From Caprella mutica (taxonomy: Eukaryota > Arthropoda > Malacostraca > Amphipoda > Caprellidae), in contig CANNZV010000509.1 in assembly GCA_947561585.1 (NCBI GenBank), forward strand, positions 205,317-269,316: a stretch of DNA of 64,000 bases. The letters are read 5' to 3'. Positions 41,999-53,738 of the stretch are shown piece after piece. The notes beneath the pieces are model-generated. The model was not told the origin of the DNA. It searched no databases and saw only the letters and a list, made by a program, of their open reading frames with translations. The position numbers were made by a program, and so were the translations under genes. The stretch's first letter is position 1. Each line of letters starts with the position of its first letter.

Positions 41999-42671
41999 AT
42001 CTTTGAAGCACTGACTAAAATATGAGAATTAAAGCCCCAGGCTGTAGCGTCAGGAATATTAATAATATAATGTAATGAAGGGATAATATAAATAGGCAAG
42101 ATATTAGAGAGGCTGATACTAATTAGCTGATGTCTCGCCGCTAACATTTATGTCATATCATTTATTTTAAGGAGACAATATTCACAATTAAGTAGGATGT
42201 ATAATTATTATATATGCTATTATATCAATTAACCAGAGGGACAATTTGACAAATGTATCTCATAGAGTTAGTAATGAAATGGACTAATTTGACACGAGGC
42301 TTATTTAAGTTAATTAATTAATCAAGAATATATAATAAATATGACGGAAATAAATCTATAGCTTTAGATAGCATTAAAATTTGATTGATTATCATTTTGA
42401 ATTTTGAAGATAACAATCTTTAAATATCAATCTTTTAAAATTGTTATCTTCAAAATTTTAATTATCTATTAGAATTCTAAATAGTGTAGTTTTAATCTCA
42501 TATTCTAATCCTTAAATTTCAATTATTACAATCTATAATCACTATAATGATTATAATTAAAAATTATGATTAAATAATTAAAATTGTAAGGATACAATTT
42601 TAATAGTGATAATTATCCAATTATAACCATCACACTTTTAATGATTAATCACCACTCAAAAAAGCCTATAA
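41999..42671. other. AT-rich sequence with local symmetry
   Basis: 42360-42620 has repeated, partly palindromic words (AAAATTTTGAAG, CTTTAAAAT, TTATAATTA). No gene was seen. Confidence 0.4.
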
Positions 42672-43427
42672 CCATCACACATTCGTCACATTCTTCTCTC
42701 AACATCACACATTCTTCTCTCAAACATCACACATTCTTCTCTCAAACATCACACATTCTTCACATTTTCTTTCCAAACATCACACATTCGTCACAATTTC
42801 TTTCCAAACATCACACATTCTTCTCTCAACATCACACATTCGTCACATTCTTCTCTCAACATCACACATTCTTCACATTCTTCTCTCAACATCACACATT
42901 CGTCACATTCTTCTCTCAAACATCACACATTCTTCACATTCTTCTCTCAAACATCACACATTCTTCACATTCTTCTCTCAACATCATACATTCGTCACAT
43001 TCTTCTCTCAACATCACACATTCGTCACATTCTTCTCTCAACATCACACATTCGTCACATTCTTCTCTCAACATCACACATTCGTCACATTTTTCTTTCC
43101 AAACATCACACATTCTTCACATTCTTCTCTAAACATCACACATTCGTCACATTCTTCTCTCAAACATCACACATTCTTCACATTTTTCTCTCCAAACATC
43201 ACACATTCGTCACATTCTTCTCTCAAACATCACACATTCGTCACATTCTTCTCTCAAACATCACACATTCTTCACATTTTTCTCTCCAAACATCACACAT
43301 TCTTCACATTTTTCTCTCCAAACATCACACATTCTTCACATTCTTCTCTCAAACATCACACATTCTTCACATTTTTCTCTCCAAACATCACACATTCTTC
43401 ACATTTTTCTCTCCAAACATCACATCA
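42672..43427 (+). repeat. 30-bp array ACATCACACATTC, about 26 units
   Basis: The words are ACATCACACATTCTTCACAT and TCTTCTCTCA. Subtypes are CTTCAC or CGTCAC and TTCTTCTCTC or TTTTTCTCTCC. Single-base length variants break every long frame but one. Confidence 0.95.
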
Positions 43428-43502
43428 GTCTAATCAGTTCAAACGGTGGCTCCATCTATGTTTCAAAACAAATACTCCCTCTCTGTTTAAATTTATCGTC
43501 AT
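43428..43502. other. short spacer with ACGGTGGCTCCATCTATG
   Basis: The motif resembles the GGTGGCGCCATCTGTGG patch at 27-43. It is recorded only for comparison. Confidence 0.2.
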
Positions 43503-43602
43503 CGTTAGAGACTCATTAGCGATGTTAGAGACCGATATCACCGCGATATTAGAGAGACCGATATCACCGCGATATTAGAGACCGATATCACCGCGATGTT
43601 AC
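43503..43602 (+). repeat. 24-28-bp tandem repeat, 4 units
   Basis: TTAGAGACCGATATCACCGC with GATAT. One unit has an extra AGAG. Confidence 0.9.
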
Positions 43603-43814
43603 CTCAACATTGATAGTAATTGGCTAGGCGATGACACAACATAATGTTTATTGTCATTGACTTCGATGCGAACTTTGTTTGATATCAATTCAATATATAG
43701 ACTTGAATGGCAAATTGCTTGGCTAATTAATATGTATATTAATTGGTAGGTATATGATTTTCGAAGGGAATTTGTGATTGTATTTCGAAGGGATGATTTA
43801 AATATTGGGCCTAA

Positions 43815-44070
43815 TTGACTAATTTCCAGTCAATGTCTTGACTAAAATCTAGTCAAAATCTTGACTAAATTCTAGTCAGAATCTAGACTAAAATCTAGTC
43901 AAAATCTAGACTAAAATCTAGTCAAAATTTAAACTAAAATCTAGTCAAAATCTTGACTTTCAATGTCGTGACTAAATACCAGTCAATGGTACTTGACTAT
44001 ATTCTAGTCAATGTCTAGACTGAATTCTAGTCAAAATCTTGACTAAAATCTAGTCAAAAATCTTGACTTA
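43815..44070 (+). repeat. irregular array of TAGTCAAAATCTTGACTA
   Basis: AAATCTAGTCAAAATCTAGA-type words. TAGTCAA...TTGACTA is inverted within each unit. About 11 units with variable spacing. Confidence 0.88.
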
Positions 44071-44529
44071 ATCTTATAACTAATTATGTTCCTATCTTTA
44101 ATTACCACCGCTAATTAGTGTAGAAATTAATCTCATAAATTAAATCCTTTCATTTTTTTTTCTTATTTCTAAAAATACATCCTCGGAATAAAATCATCTG
44201 AATGAAGGGGAAAATGAAGGAGAAAAATGAAGTTCATCTTATTAATTAACCCCCCCCCCCTTTCTCCGCCCCCTCCGTAACTTAATCTTTTCGCATCTAA
44301 AAATCATCTGATCTCCTAATTGAACAATTAACCAACTGTAGCTAAACTATAGTTAATTATATTAATTAATTGAGTAGACTTATTGAGTGAATTACTAAAT
44401 ATGAAAAGAAACAATCTATTTATGTGTTCATATTTCTTGATTTTTCATTACTATTTATATTTTTTGGATTATTATCTAAGTGCTCATTGGTACTTTATTT
44501 TACTCTATTTTCATTATTTTTCATTCAAT
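44071..44529. other. AT-rich spacer with an 11-C run
   Basis: C run at 44250-44260. A 61-codon plus frame at 44383-44568 runs into the next array and is not a gene. Confidence 0.4.
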
Positions 44530-44885
44530 TTTAAAGTATTATTCATTTTAAAGGATTATCCATTTTAAAGGATTATCCATTTTAAAGGATTATCCATTTT
44601 AAAGGATTATCCATTTTAAAGGATTATCCATTTTAAAGTATTATCCATTTTAAAGGATTATCCATTTTAAAGTATTATCCATTTTAAAGGATTATCCATT
44701 TCAAAGGATTATCCATTTTAAAGGATTATTCATTTTAAAGGATTATCCATTATAAAGAATTATCCATTTTAAAGAATTATCCATTATAAAGAATTATTCA
44801 TTTTAAAGAATTATTCATTTTAAAGGATTATCCATTATAAAGAATTATTCATTTTAAAATATTATCCATTTTGAAGAATTATCCA
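44530..44885 (+). repeat. 17-bp minisatellite, about 21 units
   Basis: AAAGGATTATCCATTTT with AAAGAATTATTC and AAAGTATTATCC variants. GGATTATCC is an internal inverted repeat. Confidence 0.96.
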
Positions 44886-45750
44886 ATTTAAAGAACTAAT
44901 ATAATATTTTCTTATATTCCCCAAAACACATCCTTGAATTAGACCTTTATCGACATCTTTAACTACGCTATACTTTAAAATTGAATTACGAAGTTCCAAT
45001 GTAACAGCAATATACTTCTCAACTATTAGCTTTTCAATTCGAAACTTCTTCATCATTACAGTAAACAGGAAACTTTAACCGAATATTAAATAACTACTGA
45101 TATCAAGGGTATGAAATTATAAAGAAATACTTGCACGAAATATATGTGTATTATAACTCGGTGAAAGTTGTAAAAAAATAAGCCAATTTCCAATTGAAAT
45201 ATCGGATATGAAGTTAAAGTATCATAGATACAAGTTAAAATATTACGTTATTAATATTTGTTCTAAAAGAAATTTATTAAATTAAATTAATATTTGTTAT
45301 TAATATTATAGAACCTAAAAAAGATCTATTTCGTCTTACCTTTAAAATTTTGATATCATAGCATAAGTATATCAGTATCACTCATTATCAGCATGGACAA
45401 CAATATGTTCATACATTATTATAAGGCTTGCGTGCAATCATGCATGTAGTGTGCAATGCGACAAAATAGCGGATACAACAAACATTACAGCTTCATATCA
45501 AAAATTCTAAAAGTCGTAATTGTTAGTTATCACACAATTTTGTTGAGATATAAATGCTCTTGGCTAATTCAATTTTTTATTATTTAACAATACTTCTTAT
45601 TATCGGTACGGTTTAAACTTCATTGTCTAAATAAAGATAACTGTTTTTTTAATTATTTGAAGAAGGTTAAAAAAAAAAGGTTTAAACTTCATATTTAATT
45701 TTCGTATTTGTATTTCAGTTGCGAGTGCAGAACAAAAAAGACTACAAAAG
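44886..45750. other. AT-rich unique stretch
   Basis: A single GTATCATAGATAC hairpin motif lies at about 45221. A 64-codon minus frame (44862-45056) has no motif. Confidence 0.35.
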
Positions 45751-45756
45751 AATGTC

Positions 45757-45785
45757 AAGTATCATAGATACAGCTAAAATATAAT
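45757..45785 (+). repeat. orphan first unit of the 60-bp satellite
   Basis: AAGTATCATAGATACAGCTA then AAATATAAT matches the start of the 60-bp unit. It is separated from the array by a family F insertion and ends in the target-duplication copy CAGCTAAAATATAAT. Confidence 0.65.
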
Positions 45786-46169
45786 TTATTTATTTATTAG
45801 TCTGCTTCAAAACCAGAGGTCATATCGCTGATGTCAATAAGAAATGAAATGAAAGGGACTGGAAGGAACAACCCTAAAGGAAAGTTGCTCCTCCCTGAAT
45901 AAAGTCACCTACTACCGACAGTGACAATGTTCATGGATGCAGAAAAACTACTCCGTGAATGCAGTCACTTACCAAGGAATGTGACGAAAAGGGACACAAG
46001 CCCTAGCGATATCCTCTAAAACTGCATGTACAGTTTAAAAAGTAATAAACATGGTCAAAATGAAAAAAGGCAATCCATAATCCGAATTACAATAATTTGG
46101 GGAGAAAGGAACGCCACCCCCCTTCTCTTCCATTCACCACAGACAGCTTCAGGATGGAGCCCCTTGAGG
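45786..46169 (-). mobile_element. family F insertion with 15-bp target duplication
   Basis: The tail TTATTTATTTATTA on the left is (TAAATAAATAA) on the minus strand. The body runs from GTCTGCTTCAAAACCAGAGG to GATGGAGCCCCTTGAG. The flanks are CAGCTAAAATATAAT (45771-45785) and CAGCTAAAATAAAAT (46170-46184), with one mismatch. A tail plus a long target duplication fits target-primed retroposition. It is 384 bp with no coding frame, so it is a 5'-truncated LINE or a SINE-like copy. Confidence 0.75.
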
Positions 46170-46221
46170 CAGCTAAAATAAAATGCTGTCAAATGTAATT
46201 GGATAAAAGTAAATTGGCCAT

Positions 46222-48628
46222 TTTATAAGGTATCACAGATACAGCTCTAATATAATGCTATCAATAAATGTCAAAACAAAATGAGCCATAGTATGAAGTA
46301 TCATAGATACAGCTCTAATATAATGTTCCCAATAAAGTAAAAGGGCCATTATAAAAGGTATCACAGATACAGTTCTAATATAATGTCCCCAATAAAGTAA
46401 AATGGACATTGTAAAAGGTATCACAGATACAGCTCTAATATAATGTCCCCAATAAAGTAAAAGGGACATTGTATAAGGTATCACAGATACAGCTCTAATA
46501 TAATGTTCCCAATAAAGTAAAAGGGCCATTGTATAAGGTATCACAGATACAGCTCTAATATAATGTTCCTAATAAAGTAAAAGGGACATTGTAAAAGGTA
46601 TCACAGATACAGCTCTAATATAATGTTCCCAATAAAGTAAAAGGGCCATTGTATAAGGTATCACAGATACAGCTCTAATATAATGTCCCCAATAAAGTAA
46701 AAGGGACATTGTATAAGGTATCACAGATACAGCTCTAATATAATGTTCCCAATAAAGTAAAAGGGCCATTGTATAAGGTATCACAGATACAGCTCTAATA
46801 TAATGTTCCCAATAAAGTAAAAGGGCCATTGTATAAGGTATCACAGATACAGCTCTAATATAATGTTTCCAATAAAGTAAAAGGGACATTGTATAAGGTA
46901 TCACAGATACAGCTCTAATATAATGTCCCAATAAAGTAAAAGGGACATTGTATAAGGTATCACAGATACAGCTCTAATATAATGTTCCCAATAAAGTAAA
47001 AGGGCCATTGTATAAGGTATCACAGATACAGCTCTAATATAATGTCCCAATAAAGTAAAAGGGACATTGTATAAGGTATCACAGATACAGCTCTAATATA
47101 ATGTCCCAATAAAGTAAAAGGGACATTGTATAAGGTATCACAGATACAGCTCTAATATAATGTTCCCAATAAAGTAAAAGGGCCATTGTATAAGGTATCA
47201 CAGATACAGCTCTAATATAATGTCCCAATAAAGTAAAAGGGACATTGTATAAGGTATCACAGATACAGCTCTAATATAATGTTCCCAATAAAGTAAAAGG
47301 GCCATTGTATAAGGTATCACAGATACAGTTCTAATATAATGTCCCTAATAAAGTAAAAGGGACATTGTATAAGGTATCACAGATACAGCTCTAATATAAT
47401 GTCCCAATAAAGTAAAAGGGACATTGTATAAGGTATCACAGATACAGTTCTAATATAATGTCCCTAATAAAGTAAAAGGGACATTGTATAAGGTATCACA
47501 GATACAGCTCTAATATAATGTTCCCAATAAAGTAAAAGGGCCATTGTATAAGGTATCACAGATACAGCTCTAATATAATGTCCCCAATAAAGTAAAAGGG
47601 ACATTGTATAAGGTATCACAGATACAGCTCTAATATAATGTCCCCAATAAAGTAAAAGGGACATTGTATAAGGTATCACAGATACAGCTCTAATATAATG
47701 TCCCCAATAAAGTAAAAGGGACATTGTATAAGGTATCACAGATACAGCTCTAATATAATGTCCCCAATAAAGTAAAAGGGACATTGAATAAGGTATCACA
47801 GATACAGCTCTAATATAATGTCCCCAATAAAGTAAAAGGGACATTGTATAAGGTATCACAGATACAGTTCTAATATAATGTCCCCAATAAAGTAAAAGGG
47901 ACATTGTATAAGGTATCACAGATACAGCTCTAATATAATGTCCCCAATAAAGTAAAAGGGACATTGTATAAGGTATCACAGATACAGTTCTAATATAATG
48001 TCCCCAATAAAGTAAAAGGGACATTGTATAAGGTATCACAGATACAGCTCTAATATAATGTCCCCAATAAAGTAAAAGGGACATTGTATAAGGTATCACA
48101 GATACAGCTCTAATATAATGTCCCCAATAAAGTAAAAGGGACATTGAATAAGGTATCACAGATACAGCTCTAATATAATGTCCCCAATAAAGTAAAAGGG
48201 ACATTGTATAAGGTATCACAGATACAGTTCTAATATAATGTCCCCAATAAAGTAAAAGGGACATTGTATAAGGTATCACAGATACAGCTCTAATATAATG
48301 TCCCCAATAAAGTAAAAGGGACATTGTATAAGGTATCACAGATACAGTTCTAATATAATGTCCCCAATAAAGTAAAAGGGACATTGTATAAGGTATCACA
48401 GATACAGCTCTAATATAATGTCCCCAATAAAGTAAAAGGGACATTGTATAAGGTATCACAGATACAGCTCTAATATAATGTCCCCAATAAAGTAAAAGGG
48501 ACATTGTATAAGGTATCACAGATACAGCTCTAATATAATGTCCCCAATAAAGTAAAAGGGACATTGTATAAGGTATCACAGATACAGCTCTAATATAATG
48601 TCCCCAATAAAGTAAAAGGGACATTGTC
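46222..48628 (+). repeat. 60-bp satellite, about 40 units
   Basis: The words are AGGTATCACAGATACAGCTC, TAATATAATGTCCCCAATAA and AGTAAAAGGGACATTGTATA. Units near the left edge differ most (59-bp units, GGCCATT). Units from 47581 on are almost uniform. 60 is 20 codons, so a 388-codon minus frame is open there. It breaks wherever 59-bp units occur, showing no selection on frame. Each unit has one GTATC-N3-GATAC hairpin. Confidence 0.98.
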
Positions 48629-49308
48629 ATATCACCGTAGCACTCAAACTCAAATGTTCTTCACTCTAAAGTTTCCGAAGACAGAAAACTTCACCAATTC
48701 ATCTTTGGAATCAAGTGATGCATCTGAATCGTGTGTGATGCACTTTGCTGTAACATCTGCAGCATCACTTAATTCACTTAGAATAAGATAATAATAAGTT
48801 ACAAGTGCGTTATTGTAGAACTGATTTTCTTTAAAAAAAATTGTAGGGTAACTAACAAATTTTAAAAAATACACAAAAAATTAACATAGAATAAGATTAA
48901 ATATTAAATAAATTAATAGTATGTTATTGTAGGATTAATTTTCTTTAAAAAAATAAACCGTAGGGTAACTAATAAATAAAATAAAATACACAAAATCTTT
49001 GATAAAACGGTTTTCTATAATTTTATATTCTTTTATTTTCTTTGACTGGTAAGGTATGTTCCAGGTGGTAGTAAAGGCTGTACACACTAGGAATGAGTGA
49101 CAAGGAATGTTCCAGCTGGTTCCAGCTGGCTCAGAACAGGAATATGGTGTGGATCAAATGGATTCCTGAGTTAATGGAGAGACATGGAGTGGAATATGTT
49201 CCAGATACCTATTGTTAAAGTACGTAATTTGCAGCTATAAAAATGAGCATGTTTTTAAATTTAAAAAAAAAATCTGATATAAATTAAAACAATTTCTATG
49301 GATTATTT
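48629..49308. other. unique sequence
   Basis: The near-duplicate words GTGCGTTATTGTAGAACTGA and GTATGTTATTGTAGGATTAA (48805, 48919), each followed by TTTTCTTTAAAAAAA and TAGGGTAACTAA, suggest a diverged 120-bp duplication. GGTTCCAGCTGG lies at about 49113. Confidence 0.4.
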
Positions 49309-49540
49309 GCATATTAATTACTTTTAAATAGATATTAATAACTTTTAAATAGATATTAATAACTTTTAAATAGATATTAATAACTTTTAAATAGATATTA
49401 ATTACTTTTAAATAGATATTAATTACTTTTAAATAGATATTAATTACTTTTAAATAGATATTAATTACTTTTAAATAGATATTAATTACTTTTAAATAGA
49501 TATTAATTACTTTTAAATAGATATTAATTACTTTTAAATC
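49309..49540 (+). repeat. 21-bp AT-rich minisatellite, 11 units
   Basis: ATTACTTTTAAATAGATATTA. The first units have AATAAC and the later ones AATTAC. Confidence 0.96.
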
Positions 49541-50267
49541 GATATAATAATACACTTAATCTTCATACATTCTTCTATATACATAATACATAAAGTAGAA
49601 ATAAAATAATATTAATATAGAACCACTTTACTAGTATCATTGATTAACTTATAATTCTATTATATAACTCCCTCAAACTAATTAATAAAACTTGAGGTAG
49701 AACTCGTTAAAAAGCTGTTTATACAATATGCTCATGGAAGTAGAGAAGCTACTCTAGACCGCGGAAGTGTATTTCTCCAGAGCACCAGAATGTTTGTGGT
49801 GCCTATAACACTATAATGAGTTTTACAGACTGCATCAGCTTCTAACTACATGAAGCAAACTTCCTACACCAAACTTTTTCAATATTTGAGCCTATCAAAA
49901 TAGAGCCAAAGCAGGCGGGCAGGCGGGCGGGCAGGCTGGAAGGCTTCCCCTAGTGTCGCGCCTGCCTATCCATGCTGCTGAATTTATTACACTTGGTAAA
50001 CTCCTCCTAAAGTACGGACCAAATATTTGAAAACATAATGCCACAACCACTGAACTTTGCAAAAACTTTCGCACGAGCTTTACAAATTGTGAATTCATTC
50101 ACGTACTCAAAAGAGTTTGAAAAAAACGTCATTATAGTATGTACAGTAAGTTAGATCTAGACCCCAATTGGAAAATTATAGGGTGCTCTGAGGAAAAGAA
50201 TTCGAGTCAATTTGACTCAAAATTTGAGTTTTCATTTTATCCCAAAACCGGCTTAAAAATGTGATTC
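49541..50267. other. unique sequence with a GC microsatellite
   Basis: GCAGGCGGGCAGGCGGGCGG starts at 49911. The surrounding 49735-50060 is the least AT-rich part here. A 67-codon minus frame (49895-50098) reads through the microsatellite as ACPPACPPA. Confidence 0.4.
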
Positions 50268-50391
50268 CTGGTATCCATGATACCTAAATGTATCATGGAT
50301 ACCAATTAAAATAAAAGTTAAATAAAAATAATTACATATTTTGTTCACGTGTCCGAAAATGTGGAACTGACCGATAATTAAGAACCTACCT
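50268..50391. mobile_element. FB-A, core plus right arm
   Basis: GGTATCCATGATACCTAAAT then GTATCATGGATACC. The right arm GTCCGAAAATGTGGAACTGA ends AAGAACCTACCTA. The left arm is absent. Confidence 0.8.
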
Positions 50392-50800
50392 AACTCTACC
50401 ACAGATGTATATTTTTCCTGACCTCTAAAAACACAGGTAAACTTTAGCGATTGGAGCCACTTCATTAAAAACTGCACAACAACAATACTAACTAATAATT
50501 GAAATTGAAAAAAAAATAATTAGATGCCTCTCACGCCCCAATAGTTTCTTTCAGAGTTTCAAACGCCTGTAAAACGAACTGAAAAGTTATTGGAGAAGAT
50601 AGAGCTGCCTTTCTAAATGTTACAATGAATTGAGATATTTAGAGATGAAACCGTGTATGATGTAAAATATTATAATAATAATAATAGGTTCATTATGATC
50701 TCACCAAAGTTAAAACACATAAGAAATAAAAATGAAAAACAAGAAGAAAATGGAGAAGACATCAAGCCTATATGGTAGCCAAAATCTGGCTAATCATTAT
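50392..50800. other. unique sequence
   Basis: Nothing was recognised ((AAT)n at about 50670). Confidence 0.4.
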
Positions 50801-51017
50801 CAAAGTTACGAATTATTGGACAGTTCCACAGTTTAGATAATATGAGAAAAAAGTATACATTTAACTCGTTATATTAATTGGTATCCATGATACCGTATCA
50901 AATAATACCGCGGGTATCATGGATACCAATGAAAATAACAAGTTAAAAAGTTGAATTGTGTATTTTTTCTTATATGATCGAAGATATGGAACTGTTCGCT
51001 AACTAAAAACTTACCCT
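50801..51017. mobile_element. FB-A foldback with split core
   Basis: AAAGTTACGAATTATTGGAC to AACTTACCCT. GGTATCCATGATACCGTATC is separated from GCGGGTATCATGGATACC by about 10 bp. Both arms carry the ACAGT-type (GGACAGT / ACTGTTC). Confidence 0.88.
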
Positions 51018-51740
51018 TTTTTATCAATTGATTTGCGTCGTCAATGTTTACATAACAAATTTCACATGCAAATAAGATATAAATCAAATTACTAGTCATC
51101 ACACTGTTTCGTTATAAATGACACAATCAAATAACTGTAAATTGAAAACAATTTTAAAAATCATTTCTGCTTAGCATTACAATTAATTATAATTTTACCT
51201 TGAACGAAAAAAAAATGAAATAATGCTCAATAATAAATGTGAAATAAAATGCTAATGGTTCAGTCCATTAAAAACTTTACCATTCTCCATTAACTAAAAA
51301 TATTTCCATTGTTAGGAGATAGTATTTCTTATCAAGTATTTCCTTTGAAAGACTGGCCAATTAAAGATGTTTATTTCACGGGAGGAAATGATTCTATTGT
51401 ACCTATTCTATACTATAGACCTACCCAATAGAGAATATTAGAATGACGGGTTTTGAGGAATTAGTTAATGAATTAAAAGAATTAGGTATTTTATTGAATT
51501 TACTGATTTAGGAAAAGAATATAGTATTTTAATTTACGTTTTAATCATTTATTAAATCTATCTAGTTTGATTAATAATGAGAAAATTATATCACACCGAT
51601 GAATTAATTCAAGTATAATAGTTTTGTCATGAGATTAATTTTTAATATACGCATTGAGCAAAAGTAACGTCCGCGCTATAGTTGCTGTGAAATTAATTGA
51701 ACTAACGGACATTAGTGTGTACTTATATGACTTATTATAA
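51018..51740. other. AT-rich unique stretch
   Basis: Nothing was recognised. Confidence 0.4.
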
Positions 51741-52025
51741 CAACATTGCCAATGTTGTTACAACATTGCCAATGTTGTTACAACATTGCCAATATTGTTA
51801 CAACATTGCCAATATTGTTACAACATTGCCAATATTGTTACAACATTGCCAATATTGTTACAACATTGCCAATATTGTTACAACATTGATACAACTTTAC
51901 CAATATTGTTAAAACATCATATCACTGTTATTACAATTTTACCAATACTGTTACATCTTTGCTAATATTGTCACAACATTATACCAATATTATTACAACA
52001 TTACCAACATCGTTTCAATATAATG
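51741..52025 (+). repeat. 20-bp array ACAACATTGCCAATATTGTT
   Basis: Near-perfect to about 51890, then degenerate to 52025. CAACATTG and CAATATTG recur. Related in reverse complement to the array at 58318-59284. Confidence 0.93.
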
Positions 52026-52279
52026 TTGCAAACATCTCTCCCCGATAACTGGTCTATCACAGAGTGTTTTTATTGGTAGTATCGTCCACACGGTGGTTCC
52101 AATTTAGAGTAGTGTTTACTCTGCTATACTAACCTAATGAGGGCCATAGGAGATATAGTTAGAGCAAACAGAGATAATCTCTCTTTGATACTGTCTGCGC
52201 AATTTCACAACAAACAGCGAACAATACAATGCATCAAATAACAATCTTTGAATGGCTATATATATATAGAGAGGATGCA

Positions 52280-52372
52280 CTTTAATTATTGTTACATTAA
52301 TTGGTATCCATGATACTGCATTTAAAAGTAGCGCAGGTATCATGGATAAGAATTCAAATAACGAGTTAAAAT
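52280..52372. mobile_element. FB-A core region with short insert
   Basis: TTAATTGGTATCCATGATAC, then 16 bp, then GCAGGTATCATGGATAAGAA and TAACGAGTTAAAATAGG. No outer arms were recognised. Confidence 0.65.
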
Positions 52373-52417
52373 AGGATAAGTATTGTTTTTGTATACTATA
52401 TAGTAAAGTACCTGTTA

Positions 52418-52530
52418 TTGAATATAAATTATATAATATATTGAATATAAATTATATAATATATTGAATATAAATTATATAATATATTGAATATAAATTA
52501 TATAATATATTGAATATAAATTATATTCAA
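52418..52530 (+). repeat. 23-bp AT repeat, about 5 units
   Basis: ATTGAATATAAATTATATAA plus TAT, followed by its reverse words (AATTATATTCAA). Confidence 0.92.
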
Positions 52531-52770
52531 ATGCAAGTGTGTATTATGGATACACATATTCTGATTAACCAAAAAAAAAATTCAAAGCCAAAATATAAAT
52601 TTAATTTTTAATTAATTAGTGTCAATATTATTGTAGCCCGTAGTCATGATACTGTCACAAACGATTTGTTTTTCCTTTAAATATGTGTTTCTTAATGAAA
52701 GTGTGACACACGGACAGATAGACACGGCTCGTATTATAGTATAGATTAGCATGAGTACATCATCACCATA

Positions 52771-52966
52771 TAGAGTAAGTTAACGAATTATCGGTCAGTT
52801 TCACATCTTCGATCATATCACAAAAAAATATATATAATAATTATTATTTAATTTTTATAGCTATTCATGATACCAGCAAGATACCGATTAAATAATAATT
52901 ATTATATCATTTTTTCTTATAGGACCATAAGATGTGAAATTGACCGATAATTCGTAACTTACCCAT
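52771..52966. mobile_element. FB-A foldback, core reduced
   Basis: TAGAGTAAGTTAACGAATTA to TCGTAACTTACCCATA. The core is shrunk to ATTCATGATACCAGCAAGAT then ACC. The arms are GGTCAGT/TTGACC. Confidence 0.88.
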
Positions 52967-53287
52967 ATTGAGAGTTTGGTGTTGATGACGTCACTCTCTC
53001 CATTGTTTGTACTGCTTTACTGTCATCCATGTTCAGAGTGCGTGGGCGAAAATATTGTTACATGAATTATTAATAATGTCATAAAAAGAAATACAGATTG
53101 ACACTAGACTTGGGAATGGGTATAACTTCGATGTTCTGTTTGTAAACATTTTCCATGTAGCTAAATATAACTTGTCACGTTAAAACACATATAAGCATAA
53201 ATAATTTCATACAGATATGTAAATGATCAGGAGATAATAAATGATAGATCTACATATATTGAACATGCCATGAATAGTTTCTATTTA

Positions 53288-53330
53288 TGGTATTGGTCTG
53301 TTTCACATCTTCGGTCATAAAAAAAACAGA
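53288..53330. mobile_element. FB-A left-arm scrap
   Basis: GGTCTGTTTCACATCTTCGG then TCATAAAAAAA, without ends or core. Confidence 0.6.
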
Positions 53331-53444
53331 TCTTGTAAAGATGACTCATCCCGAATATTTCTTATCATTTTTTTAATAATAAATGATAAAAATAGTACAA
53401 ACGAAACAACTTTATTATTATAAAACATATACTAACAAAGCCAT

Positions 53445-53608
53445 TAGGGTAAGTTACGAATTATCAGTCAGTACTACATCTTCGGACATATTAAAAAACG
53501 ATATAAAAATTGTCATTATTACTCATTGCTATCTAACAATAATTTTTATATTGTTTTTTCTTATATGTCCGAAAATGTAGTACTGACCGATAATTTGTAA
53601 CTTACCCT
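53445..53608. mobile_element. FB-A short type, complete
   Basis: TAGGGTAAGTTACGAATTAT to TTGTAACTTACCCT. TCGGACATATT on the left is mirrored by TATATGTCCGA on the right (other copies have GGTCATAT/ATATGACC). The centre TTGCTATCTAACAATAA replaces the core. Confidence 0.88.
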
Positions 53609-53639
53609 TCCCTAAAAAAAACTTTCTTTTTAATGAAAT

Positions 53640-53738
53640 TTATATTATCTAGTTATGCATATTATACAATTATATCTATTATCCAATTATGTATCCAATT
53701 ATATACATTATCCAATTATGTACATATCCAATTATTAA
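53640..53738 (+). repeat. short irregular repeat ATCCAATTATGTAC
   Basis: Five to six TATCCAATTAT words with variable spacing. Confidence 0.7.

Noticed and set aside
47464..48630. 388-codon minus-strand frame with a 20-residue hydrophobic repeat
   Set aside because: The 60-bp unit is a multiple of 3 with no stop. The same array elsewhere has 59-bp units that break the frame, so there is no selection on reading frame.
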